64,000 nucleotides of DNA, from positions 9,672,001-9,736,000 of the forward strand of contig CM060734.1 in NCBI GenBank assembly GCA_030704615.1, written 5' to 3'. Position 1 is the stretch's first letter. Every line of letters begins with the position of its first letter. Shown here in pieces: positions 34,312 to 45,481 of this stretch. The notes below the pieces were generated by a model. That model made no database searches. It saw only the letters and a program-made list of their open reading frames with translations, and was not told the origin of the DNA. A program made the position numbers and the translations under genes. Origin of the DNA: Takakia lepidozioides. Lineage: Eukaryota > Streptophyta > Takakiopsida > Takakiales > Takakiaceae.

Positions 34312-35149
34312 TTTGTTTGTTTGTTTGTTTTTTGTTTTTTTTTTTGGTTTTCCGAATGTGCCAGATTAGACTGGCTGGTCTTCTGGGCTGGAATTAAGCT
34401 TCTGCCAAATTAAAATACACTTATTTAAGCTCAACAACACATACATTTTTGGGTTGTTGTTTTAATTTGTTCTGTTGGGTTGAATTCTCATGTGCCAACA
34501 CGGGCTGGGAATTAAGATGGCGTTGACGACACCTTAATCCCCAGCCCCTACACACACATGCTTACCGCTAAGGTTTTTTTTTTCCTGTGTTGAAATGTTA
34601 TGTGCCCCTGCTTGGAATTAAGGTGGAGTTGACGCCACCTTAATGCCTGCTTCCCTGCAAATGAATGCTTATGGGTAAGGTTTTTTCCTAGGGAGATATT
34701 TATTTATTTCATGGGTTCATTTGTCATGTGCTGACAGGGGCTGCGAATTAAGCTGTCGTTGACGACAGCTTAATGTCTGCTCCCCTGCGCATGCTCATCC
34801 CTTAGGATAGATGTTGTTGCAGTCATCCATGGTTTACTCATCTGGGCAATTGTTCATCCGAAACTCATCCAACGTTCATCCATTCCCTTTTACATTCATC
34901 CGTAACTTTTTCATCGCATTTTCGTGCCACATTGTCGTCATAGAGCCTGTCTGTCTTCACTCCGATGGAGACGAGATTGCGTCATTGCAGTGGAGTTTGC
35001 GTCCACAGCAATAGGCCCACTTGTTCCCTCAGTTTTAGGATCCGCATCAGTAATCTGCTCACGCATGGGAGAATCTGCTCATGCATAAGGGAATCTGCTC
35101 ACGGGTTCTGCTCACACGGTAGCTGCCCTCAGCATGAAAAACTGGGTCA

Positions 35150-35400
35150 TATGCAGTCCCCCCCCCCCGCATTCGATCCCCTCCTCCCATCCATGGGGCG
35201 ATCCCCCGGGCCGCTCCCCCCGCGCCTCGGTTGATCCCCCGTCCAAATCGGGAAGTGATTCCCCTCTCGTCATCTGCCACTACGTGGTGGTCTCCCTTGC
35301 CGTCGATCCCCTCCTCCCATCCACGACGCGATCCCCCGAGCCGTCGCTCCCCCCTGCCTCTGTTGATCCCCTTCCACGTGTCAAGTGTCAGGGCTGTTTC
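35150..35400. repeat. GATCCCC-rich block
   Basis: GATCCCCTCCTCCCATCCA, GATCCCCCGGGCC and GTTGATCCCC recur, the same vocabulary as the 283-bp repeats at 31 kb. Confidence 0.75.
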
Positions 35401-36889
35401 CTATGTGGCTATGCTTCCGTTCATCTGTGTCGTCCTCCCCCATCCAACGGCCATGCACGTCCCCCGCCATTTTGGTCTGCGACATGAACAGAGTGGATGT
35501 ATTGAAATTTAGGGTTTCTTGCTGCTCGCAGGTTTGTTCCTCTTTGCGCGCGTGTATGCTGCACTTGCGTGTGTAGTTTGCTGTTGTGTACTGTTCCTGC
35601 AGGGGTGCCGGGAATCATGAGTGCATCTTCGGAGTTGCGCACGTCATTCCTTCTATCACAGCTTCGTGGCACATTGCAAATCCCCCCAGATGGTTCCTTC
35701 AACCACAGGAGCCTTATATGGACTCCAACTATTTCAAGTAGAGGTGAATACGGATATTGCGGTCATTCCTTGGACATGGATCGACGATTTTGTGAGAGGG
35801 GAGAAAGAAAGGGCAGAGGCGCCCACTCACTTCAACAGAACGGTGCCTAAAAAGGGAAAGCATGAGGAGGCGAGCTCTTAGCTCCAAGGGCCAATAGTTG
35901 CTCTGTTGTGATAAAGTCCGCCTTCTCCTTTGTGGTTTCTGGATGGTCTTAGTGTGTTCTTTGTAATGGCATGCTGCTTGTTTGCATTGTTTGCTCTTCT
36001 ATTATGTCAAAATGCATGCTCTCTTGCTCCGAGTATTCCACTCCGCCGACTTAGTTATCATCATTGTTCAAGTTCCATTGTTCTTATGGACCTGAGGACA
36101 AGCGCACAAATGTAGTACCTGCCAATAAACATTCTTTGAAGAGAAAGAACGGGAGAAGAGGGTGTGTGCTGGATGCTTCATCGCCTTCTTACAACAACCA
36201 CAAAGGGCCGAGACGGAAGAAAGTCGTTCAGGGAGAGTCCATCAAGAGGGGTTGTCTCTGTCAATTTAGGATAGGTTGATGCTACCTGGATCCTTCTCTT
36301 GTTGTCATAACATACTACAACAAAAACCATGTGACAAGGTCTGCCATGGTCACATTGACCCGAGTTCAACTAACACCCGTTTCGCGCATGCACCTCACCT
36401 TAGTGAAGAGGTTAAGATGTGGATAACGGATAGCATATGTGCTGGTTTGTCGCCTATTGAAATAATGGCCCAACATAAACAACAGGTATTTGACAACAAG
36501 GTCAATGGAGAGAAGTGGTGTTGTGATGATGTTGTGCTTGAGCATGACATTATAAACATCATGGATAAGCTTGCATGTGTTAGTTTCAAGCGGCATAAGG
36601 ACGAGGGGACCAGTCTGAAGATGTGGGAAGGAGGCCCAGCCCCAGAGTGTTTTCTTCTATCAAGAGGACATGCCCGATGCCCCTGCTGGAGGAATATGGC
36701 GCGGCAATGTCGACCTCAAATTTGCCATTGGCATTCAAACAGAATTTCAGAAAAAAATAATGCTCGAAATGGGTGATAAACGAATCGTCTCTTGTGATAC
36801 GACCTTCAGAACCAATGAACACAAGGTGTGTGGAATCGACGGCGTGGACTCCTGGGAGCATGAGAGCATAGCATCTTTCACTGTGAAGG

Positions 36890-38800
36890 GGATCATTGGG
36901 GAGCATGGGCACAAGGGGAGCATAGCATGATCTGATGTGTAGGGGATCACGACACTGGGTCATCACCACGGACCTATTAATCCCCCTATCGGATTGGACA
37001 GCACGGCAGCCTCAGCCCATTAGGGGACCAGACACATGGGCCAAACTCCATTCTGTATACTGCTCTATACATGTTGGGACCATTTTGGGACCATGACGTG
37101 TACTTATGTGATTCGTAGTGAGGGGTGCGCCAACAGGATGGAAGACAACTTAGCATATGCATGCCTTGGAGGGTTATAGAGAGGAGTGATAGACGGATGG
37201 TCTCGTTCAAGGGGATCATGGCATAGCCCACAGGGGGGATCACATAATACTAAAATGAGAACAGAAGGGGTTATGGGGTTCAGGGTTGACCTCCTGTGGT
37301 TTCTTGTCATTAATTTCAGTAAAATGTTTCGCATATTTTCAAAACAAAAGTACTTACATTGCACATTTCGTCTTTGTGTGCAGTATGCCATGTATACTCT
37401 TATGGTCTTCGACATTTGGCTGAACAGCACCCCTGTTGCATACATAACATCTTCAATAAATAATGCCAACGATTTGTCAAGTTGGATGTTGGCTCTTCGT
37501 CAAAGGCTCCATGCCGATCAGCCGGATTGGCGTCCCAACGCATTCATTAATGTGGACGATGCCGATGCTGAGATTAACGCCATTCGGTTTGTTGACACTC
37601 CCTCCCCGTTACCAATGAACTTCCATTGTCTTGCCTGCTTCTGCATGAGGGGATCACTGAGAGGGGACCAGTCACAATGTTTCCTTGTTTGGGGACAGGA
37701 GGCTCGGGGGATCTAGTGATCTTCTTTGATGCACATGATCACTCATCCCAGGATCACATGTGTAGCAGTGTGGTATTGCCTTACCTGCTACTGCATGGGG
37801 GGATCAGTGAAAGGGGATCAATTAGAAGGTTTGGTCGGAAGGGATCAGTGATCAGGGGACCAGTAGGGTCAGGGTATCTTATGGCCTTTGAAGCAGGGGA
37901 TCACTCATCCCAAGATCAAACTTGTAGCAGTCTAGGGTTGCATGGGGGGATCAATGAAAGGGGATCAATTATGGGATCAGTGATCAGGGGACCAGTCCAG
38001 ACTCAAGGTATCAGGGGATCAGGAATAGCAGATCTTAGATCCGACAATGAGACTTGTATCAGTCTTTTACTGGCCTTCGCAAGACTCATGCATTCCTCTA
38101 GACCTCTTTGCCCAGTTCCAGGGCTGCCAGGCTCGCATTTGGCATACATGTCCACCAGGGCAGTGCTCAAAATGATATATGATACAATTCTAGCTTTGAT
38201 GATATCGGTGCCATGGACCTCTACGCCCTTTTCCAGGCTGTTAGGCTCGCATTTATACCGCAGCAGAGCAGGCAGAGATTGAAATACGACCTGCTAAGAC
38301 CAAGCTGAATCTCCCAAGAACCTTGTAAACATCAGGAAGAATACCAAATGATGCCCTGCGGTCGACCATCCACCCACGCACGCGGGATAGGATGGGAGAG
38401 GAGGGAAAAGAGAAAGCCCACGGGAGGGAAGGAGACAGATCGTGGGGAGAAGAAAAAAAAATAACGAAACAAAATGATGCATCGCGATGTAAAATGATTT
38501 GATCCCGCGATGCATCGCGGCCTAACCGCCGTCCTTACCACTAGACTACCCCTAAAATTCAACAACCCCCTCCTGTACTTTTATATTTAAGGTGTTTTAA
38601 ACCCCCCTATGTATGTATAATGTTGTACATGGGGGGGTTAAAAATACCCCCTCCTGTGCACGCACGTGGCTGGTACAGGTCGGCTGGAGTGCACCCCCTA
38701 GGCATGTATTGCACTTTCATTGCCTTTATTGGTTCTGTATGAGGGGTTCAGTCAAAGAAGATCAGGGGATCAGGAGCAGGGGAACACTTATCAGAGAATC
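36890..38800. repeat. GGGGATCA motif scattered through the MULE introns
   Basis: GGGGATCA, GGGGACCAGT and TCAGGGGATCA recur dozens of times in the non-coding gaps (36.9-37.25 kb, 37.65-38.04 kb, 38.73-38.80 kb), always with the G-rich strand on plus. Downstream of the gene the orientation flips to GATCCCC. Confidence 0.85.
38466..38553 (-). mobile_element. tRNA-like remnant inside an ATGCATCGCG inverted repeat
   Basis: On the minus strand: TAGTCTAGTGGTAAGGAC (A-box), a GGCGGTTAGGCCG hairpin and GGGATCAAATC (B-box-like). It overlaps an inverted repeat ATGCATCGCG/CGCGATGCAT. The stems do not make a proper tRNA. Probably a SINE relic. Confidence 0.3.
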
Positions 38801-39814
38801 ATACTTGTATCAGATTTGTAGTGGTATTCTTTTGCTATTCTAGTGGCCTTGCTAATGCGATTTTGTGGATGGTTCATACGTTCCCAGGGGTGCCGGTTTT
38901 CCTGTGCCTTTGGCACGTTCGAAGGGCCTGGCTGAGGAATGCCATTGAGAAGATCAAGGATGCCCAATTAAGGGTCGATGTCTTGCAAGGTATGGGGGAC
39001 ATCATGTACAATAAAGGTGGTCCTATTGGTGACTTTCGCAAGCATGGGCTGTGTTTCAATTGTATGACTTACAAACAAAGTATCCCGCAGCTGAACTGTT
39101 CTTCTTGTATATCCACAAATGGTGGATCCCGAAAGTGGACATGTGGGTTGTTGGAGCTCGAAATATCCCACATGCCGGAAAAGATACGAATGCTGGAATT
39201 GAAGCGTACCATGCCAACCTGAAGAGGCGCTTGTCCCAAACAAGACAGAAGATGGATGGGCGTCGACTGGATTGGTTGGTCTACATCATAACAGGTAGCC
39301 TCCTCACACATTATTGGTACATTTCGACCTTGAAAGTTGAAGGTTTCATTCGCAACTCTAGGATGGAACATTTCGTGCAAAATGTGGTGTGGATGGCTAG
39401 GCAGATACCGGATTCCAACGTGGAATTGCCCGAGCACACATGGGATCCTGCGAAGGTAAAAAACATGTCTTCTCCAGGCACTGTATGTACACTATATGCA
39501 ATCCAGCATCCGAGTGGGCTTGTTGTGACTGCCCTAACGCCATGGAAGGGAACCTATGCAAGCACCAAGTGAAGGTGTTCAAGATGTTGCGGCCACATGT
39601 ACCAGAGGGTTTAATTGTCCAAACTTGTGGAACAAGCCTTTGGGACAGTGAATGGGGGCATGGCCAAGCTGCTGGACCTTGATCCCCTATCTGCTACGGA
39701 GCCCCCGTGTGACACAGATCCCATGTGTGGCATTGATCCCCCCGTAGCAGACACGGTTCCGGTTGGCAATGTCTTGGGCAAGCAGCAGCCCACCATGAAT
39801 CGGAGGCAAGTGTC

Positions 39815-40600
39815 ATGAAGGCCATTGCAAATGAGATATTCGGTTTGCAAATATGTGTCAAAGGTAACATAGCCCTTCAAAACCATCTTTTGAGTGACCT
39901 TCGTGTGACGAGAGGAAAGCTAGCGCAAATGCCACATGCATGGCTGCAGGTCTTCTCCACCCACATGTTATTAGAAGGTTTCAACGTGTTCAGGATGGAT
40001 CGGGAATGAGTTTGAAGAGAAGAAAGAATTGGGTAGAGGTTTCTATGTCACAGAAATCAAGACGTCTTGGATCGAAAAGAGTCTCAGCAATCCCTCCATC
40101 CTCGTCTATTTTGCATGCACTTCGTCAAGTTGGGCGTCCAAGATTGAAGGGTTGAGAGCAAGCAGGTTTATGCTCTCGTGCTCCATTCATAGCTTTCAGA
40201 TTGCTGATTTCCCTGGGATTGCATTGTCATCCAAACAATTGCTAGATCAAACAATTTCTAATAATTCAAATGACTGTCGCTATGTTCAGTGACCCATGTG
40301 TTGTGTGATTGAGAATGGAATGAAAGAGATGTGGATGATCATCCACCTTTTATTGCAATTGAGTCTGTATGGATGCATTTGCAGTGATGTGCAAAATACA
40401 AATTACCGTGCACTATTAAGTTTAGCCTTTAAATTCACACTGGTCAATTCCAATACTTCAAAACGGTTGCCGGCCGTTCCTACTGTGTTTGCTGCCACCA
40501 CTGCAAATGGGTTTGTGGACTACCCCCCTCCTCCCATCATGTCCCTCTTCGTGCAGTGCTTCCTCTGCTCCCCTAAGCCTACAGAGGTTCCCTGATCCCC
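39815..40600. other. Possible extra coding remnants of the MULE, unassigned
   Basis: A 64-codon plus-strand stretch (39815-40009; FGLQICVKGNIALQNHLLSD) has coding character but no family match I can name. The rest shows no gene. Confidence 0.3.
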
Positions 40601-41370
40601 CTGATCCCCCTTATCATCACACCTAGCCTCCTGATACCCCTGCCTTCCCACGTTGTGCTCAGCTCCCCATGATCCCCTTCCCATTCAGTGAGCGGAAGTT
40701 TGTGGGCACTGGGTCATCTTCCGACTCTGGGCTCTCGGCCATTGTCGGGCAAATTTCTGATTTTGCTTTGGAGTTTATTTTCAGTTTTTGTTGCATGCTT
40801 ATGCACCACTCATACATGCGAGGGACGTGACCTTTCAGAACTTGCCCCTTCACACGTGACCTTTCACCCGTGATGACCCGATCCTCCTAGTTCCTTGATC
40901 ACCTGATCCCCTCGTTCGATCCCCTCGTTCCCTCATGATCCCTCCATCCCTCCATCCCTTATGTTCCTGATCCCCTCACCCCATGATCCGCAGATGCCCC
41001 AGTTCCCTGATCCCTTGATCCCCCGGCCCGCTCCCGTCGTTCCCTGATCCCCTGATCTCCCGGCCCGCTCCCGTCGTTCCCTGATCCCTTGATCTCCCGG
41101 CCCGTTCCTGTCGTTCCCTGATCCCCCGGCCCGTCCCCGTGGTTCCCTGATCCCCATGAACGCCTTGTACAATCCCTTCTCTTCTTCATCCCGTGATCCC
41201 CCGATCCCCCGATCCACTTGAATGCCTTGTACGTTCCCTTATCTCCCTGATCCCCTGGCTAAGTGATCCCTTGAGGCACCGATCCCCTGGTTCCATGACC
41301 CCCTCATCTCGTTGATCCCCTAGTTCTCTGATCCCTCCCGGATCCCCTCACCTCTGATCCCCTTCACATG
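40590..41370. repeat. GATCCCC-type low-complexity array
   Basis: CTGATCCCC, TTGATCCCCCGG and CGTTCCCTGATCCC repeat in short irregular units. A 28-bp unit (GGCCCGCTCCCGTCGTTCCC followed by TGATCCCT) is clear at 41,028-41,130. Translation on the minus strand gives only Gly-Ser-Asp-Arg repeats. Confidence 0.85.
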
Positions 41371-41499
41371 ACAGTGGACGCCAATGAAGGCACAAAAGGA
41401 TTACAAAGAACTGGACAAGCTTCATTTTTTTTTCATTTGGAATGGAGATACAATAGTTAGATCCGAGGCATCCGAGGCATGCACATGCAACAGTCTACG

Positions 41500-42282
41500 C
41501 TACAATTTAGCATCATCCAAATTATCCACTATGCATCCCCAAAGAAAATCTTGCTTTGATACTGCATATTCACGTGTGAACCAATCTGCTGTAAAGGTTG
41601 CCCCGCATTTCTTTGTGATTTTTGTCTCCAAGTATTTCTCTATGTAAGTCATTACAAAGTAGCCACACTCCCAGCCGCTTGGTTGATGTGGCACCTCAGG
41701 TTCAAGCCACTCCCATGCCATTATTTCCTTCCAAAGTACTGAGTCCGGTTCAGCTTTGTGTAGGTATGCTCTAAATGTGCGAAGACGCTTTTCAAAGGCA
41801 TTTCGGCTATGGGATCTCAATGCTGTCATGGAATTCAGATGAACAAACTTGGTCTTATCAAAAACCATCAAACTCCAATGGCCCCTGCAGAAACGCACAT
41901 GTGTTTGAGGCCAGATAGTACTATTGCTTTGCATTCTCGACACCAAATCGAAATCGGACAAAACGGGAATTTTTTTTTTGGGTGCGGGGGGGGGGGGGAT
42001 TGATGGACGTACCCAGTGCACAAAGGAATGAACCATGTCTGAACCTTACCTGGTCCCTAGCCACTTCTTAGCCACCCAATCAACTACAAGACCTTTGCAA
42101 ACCTCATGAAGGTCGTCCTTGGCAGCCTCCAGAGCCGACCATATTAGTGTGTCCATCACAACCCACCAACAACGATGACTCTCCTCCTGGGATAGCTGCA
42201 AAATATTCGCATACAAATATACCCCTCCATCCCCCGCTTCCCCATACAATTTTGACAACCGGAGGTAATCCCACGAACCCAA
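41500..42282 (-). pseudogene. Ulp1-like (C48) cysteine protease of a MULE, active-site Asp changed
   Basis: Two segments: 42282-42046 (GGVYLYANILQLSQEESHRC, LVVDWVAKKW) and 42036-41500. The second has the C48 core: GHWSLMVFDKTKF with the His (codon at 41879-41881), VHLNSM where the family has HLDSM (Asp replaced by Asn at 41833-41835), and PSGWECGYFVMTYIEKY with the Gln and the catalytic Cys (41665-41667). A homopolymer G/C run (41,987-41,998) lies at the join. Ulp1 proteases process SUMO; many large plant MULEs (Kaonashi type) carry one of unknown purpose. It is convergent with the transposase gene at 35.6-39.7 kb. The Asn makes activity doubtful. Confidence 0.75.
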
Positions 42283-42990
42283 AATGGACTCATGTGGGGT
42301 GCATTTGAAAAAAAATAAATGAGCCCATGTCCTCTGGCAGCTTTTCCCTCAGTCTATTCTGGTTTTTGCATTTAATAGAAGTTAATGAAGTCAGAAAGGT
42401 GGGCAATTAAATCCCAGGCAATTTTTCAAGCAACCATGTCATCCCCCTATCATGCGTATAAGCCCTGCTGAATGTACTCACCATGAATTTGGTCCCCCCT
42501 TGGTCATTGGAAGCCCTGGCCCACTTACTTAGTGAGTTCTGGCCGACCTCTGTCCGGTCTGCTCCCCCTTGTCTTTCATCTGTTCCTTGTCCTTCCTCTT
42601 CTCCTTGTTTCTTTGTGATCCCCCTGCTATTTCCCCTGCAGGTGCAATTGCCGTCCACAACTTTTTGCAGCCCCACCGTGTTCGACCTGCAACTGGGCTA
42701 GATGATGGTTTGTCGGAGCTCAAAACCAACTATTGGGGGATTGGAGCAGAAACCGTAGGCTCAGGCACGTTCAGACCCATGGTGAATGTGGGGCTAGGGG
42801 TGTGCCCCAATTCAATATTCCAAGTCGGCTTGGAAGAGGGCTGGACTGAGCACTCCGGGGGCTGGAATGCGTGTTCTGCTATGGGGGAAACCAGGCTGTC
42901 TTCGAGTGCGGATAACAGCGGGACGGCTTGTGGATGACATGGGGGTGGACCTGGGAAAACAGACATGGGCGGAATAAACCCCTGCGTTGT
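42283..42990. other. No gene recognised
   Basis: Possibly intron or linker sequence of the Ulp1-like gene. Short open frames on both strands are unconvincing. Confidence 0.35.
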
Positions 42991-42999
42991 TAGTTCGGT

Positions 43000-44277
43000 G
43001 TTCTTCCTGGCAATGACTCGCGTTTCGGGGTCACCACAGTTGAAATAACCTCAGCATGTATTGCCACCGACAGAGGGCTGGAAACAGGATGAGTTGAAAG
43101 AGGTGATGGGGGAGTAGAGAGGGGGGGAGCAGAGAGAGACACGGCAACCTGCGACAGAGCATACACATGGGGGGAGCAGGCATGGAATCGGGGACAACGG
43201 TGGGGGATGACACCTCGGATAATGGAGCAGTCCGGGGGGGGACCAGAGGGAGTCACAATAGCATGCGAGAGAGCAGACAGATCTGGGGAAGAAAAGAGTT
43301 CAAGAGCAGACAGGGGGGGACTAGGAACATACACAGAACCATGCAATAGAGCTCCGACCTCTGGGGGACCACAAAATAATCAGGAGCAGAAGTGGGGGAT
43401 AATGGGGGAGCAGACAGGGGGGGACCAGGGTGACACACAGAGGCATGCAAGATAGAATACAGATGTGGGGGAGCAGACAGGAAATCAGGAGTAGAGGTGG
43501 GGGATGCCTCGGCTACAAGGAGAGCATATAGGGGGGGGACCAGTGGCAGACACAAAAGCACCAGATGAAGGGGGACCAAAAAAAGAAAAGTCTTGCGAGG
43601 AGGGAAATGAGACAGATGGGATAGCATTCGGAGGATAGCCACTGTGGGGAAGCGGATAATGGAAGAGGAGCAGAGGCGGGGGAATCACATGGTGGGGCAG
43701 CAGAGACAGAGAGGGCAGCAGACACAGACAGGGGGGCACAGAGGAGGGTAGCTCCTTGAGAGGGATCAGAGATTGGAAGGGGAGCAGCGGCGGGGAGATC
43801 ACATGATGGGGCAGCAGAGATAGAGAAGGGAGTGGAGACGAGGGTAGCTCCTTGAGAGGGATCAGAGAATGGAAGGGGAGCAGAGGCGGGGGGGTCACAT
43901 GATGGGGCAACAGAGAAAGATAGGGCAACTTCCGCAATGGGCGTGTAGAAATCTGCTGTCGGAGATGCCACTTGATCCCTCTCTGTATCCGTCGCTTCGT
44001 GGCGTTCAGGCAGAGAGGGTGTTGGCGACGTCATCTACGACGCAAAGAGGGACAACTGCGACAAATTGAAGGCGTCAACATCAATGTGGGAAAGATGAGG
44101 GGCATATGGTAACACTCGTCGGTCATGTAGTTCCTGTCTTCTCGCCAACAACACCTTGTTTGCTTGCAAGACATCGTCCATGGCATTTTGAACTCCAACA
44201 TCACGAATTTCCAGCGACCATGTGTGAAGAGTTGAAAAAAACCCTTGAAAACAAACAACCAAACAACCTTGCTTCAT
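43000..44277 (-). pseudogene. Ser/Pro-rich linker and N-terminal region, probably of the Ulp1-like gene
   Basis: Minus-strand frames are rich in Ser, Ala and Pro and hold repeats of the type SAPLPFSDPSQGATL followed by SISAAPSCD (about 105-bp DNA units, 43.68-43.90 kb). Upstream, 44277-44035 has a helical piece (NAMDDVLQANKVLLARRQEL). The frame changes and stops several times. Since such linkers precede the protease in MULE-encoded Ulp1 proteins, I assign it to the same gene, but this is inference. The DNA itself is a G-rich low-complexity repeat (GGGGGAGCAGACAGGGG). Confidence 0.35.
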
Positions 44278-44284
44278 ATATTGA

Positions 44285-44900
44285 AAAAATCAATTATTTC
44301 CAGGGCGTCGCATGCAATGACTTGGCCAAACTGGCAGTCCCTCGGTCGCATTGCGACGCCCGAGGCATCATTTTCAAAGCAACGGTTTATACAGCGACGC
44401 TTTTGCCCCCAAGACTGACATTGCGACGTCTCATGCGTCGCAGATATGGACTTAGCCAAAATGGCAGTCAAAGGGATTGCAATACGACGCTCGAGGCGTC
44501 GTTCCCATTGCGACGACAGCGGCGTTGCTGCATAACAACGACGTTTTTTCCCCAAGACTGACCCTACGACGCCCCAGACGTCACAGATATGGACTTCGTC
44601 AAAATGACAGCCACGAGCGTCGTTCTGCGACGCTCGTGGCGTCGCAAAATGTGCGACGACAGAGGCATCGCTATATAATTATGACGTTTTTGCCCTCCAA
44701 GACTGAACTTGCGACGCCCTGAGCGTCGCAGCTAGGGACTTGGCCAAATTGGTTGTCCCTATGCCGCCTTGCTACACGTCAGGCGTCGCAAGAATCCGCT
44801 GTGACGCTCCTGGCGTCGCAAAAACCACCGCGGTCCTGCAAAAATGGGGGGAGGGGGTTTAGCAACGCCCAACCCCCCGCGCCCCATTTCCGGTGCGACG
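44285..44900. repeat. Array of about 144-bp units with GCGACGC/GCGTCGC palindromes
   Basis: AAGACTGAC-type anchors at 44411, 44554 and 44699 give periods of 143 and 145 bp. Each unit carries paired GCGACGC and GCGTCGC motifs around variable centres (CTCGTG, CCTGA) and the phrase ATATGGACTT..CAAAATG. It may be the subterminal region of the adjacent large MULE. Confidence 0.8.
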
Positions 44901-45224
44901 CCATTGGGGGTAGTCCATAAAGTTCTCGGAGACCCCTTAGCCTCTCTACCCACACCCGGCCAAGCTCACCACTTCACCGACCGTAACTAACTGCCTTCAC
45001 CCCCACCTCCACATGCCCACATGCATCCCTAGTTATCATTCCTGACGTGAAGTGGCGCTGATACGTCGGCCGTCATGTCCGACGTGCGTCACGTCACGTC
45101 ACGTCGAATCCGTTTACCCATATAATTTTTATTTATTTGTCTTTTATGATTTACTTCTACCTTTTCTAATGACATGGCAGCCACGGTGTAAAACAGACGT
45201 GGCCAATTATTAATATTTATTAAT

Positions 45225-45350
45225 TTATTTTAAAAAATATGTCCGCCTATATTGGCGGTCGCTTATAATTTATTATTTTTTAAATCAAGCGACCGCCAGT
45301 CGCTAATTTAATATTTTGTTAAATTAAGCAACCGCCTATATTGGCGGTCG
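45225..45350. repeat. Small GCGACCGCC palindrome array
   Basis: CCGCCTATATTGGCGGTCGC and AAGCGACCGCCAGTCGC units, related to the arrays at 47.5 and 48.3 kb. Confidence 0.75.
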
Positions 45351-45481
45351 CCGGTAATCTATTAATTTAGGGTGGAAAAAAATGCAAAATTTTAAAAATA
45401 TAGCCTGGTATAACTATACCTTGGTACGCATGTGATATGGAAAAAATACATAGAGTGACCCCCGTGAGAAACTTGTCACCA

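Larger units (their letters stand above)
32719..34774. repeat. Six copies of a 28-bp palindrome centred on GTTGAC
   Basis: Copies at 32719-32746, 32885-32912, 34201-34228, 34511-34538, 34617-34644 and 34747-34774. All have outer arms ATTAAG and CTTAAT and a centre GTTGAC. The inner arms differ but tend to stay complementary: GCTGTC-type with GACAGC, GGTGG with CCACC, and TGGC with GCCA. Each copy is followed by similar flanking sequence (CACCCCTCTAAGC, or TGCTCCCCTGC then GGTAAGG), so longer units of 80-130 bp repeat with the palindrome in them. Confidence 0.85.
35617..39682 (+). pseudogene. Mutator-like (MULE) transposase with SWIM zinc finger, several frameshifts
   Basis: Coding pieces, in order: 35617-35880 (starts MSASSELRTSFLL; IAVIPWTWIDDFVRGE), 36064-36275 (FHCSYGPEDKRT, KRGCLCQFRI), 36284-36830 (ITYYNKNHV; DLKFAIGIQTEFQKK; CDTTFRTNEHK), 37384-37587 (YTLMVFDIWLNSTPVAYI; NVDDADAEINAIR), 38850-39460 (PVFLCLWHVRRAWLRN; MWVVGARNIPHAGKD; GIEAYHANLKRRL) and 39440-39682 (EWACCDCPNAMEGNLCKHQ, a SWIM finger). 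The DDE residues are visible: Asp at 36796, Asp-Asp at 37555-37560, Glu at 39201. Frame changes occur in pieces 1 and 3 and in the last two blocks, so it is not functional. Introns are filled with GGGGATCA repeats. Paired tail to tail with the Ulp1-like gene at 41.5-42.3 kb. MULE transposases cut and paste with 8-11 bp target duplications. Confidence 0.85.

Noticed and set aside
40933-41217. Gly-Asp-Arg-rich minus-strand frames
   Set aside because: Pure translation of the GATCCCC low-complexity array.
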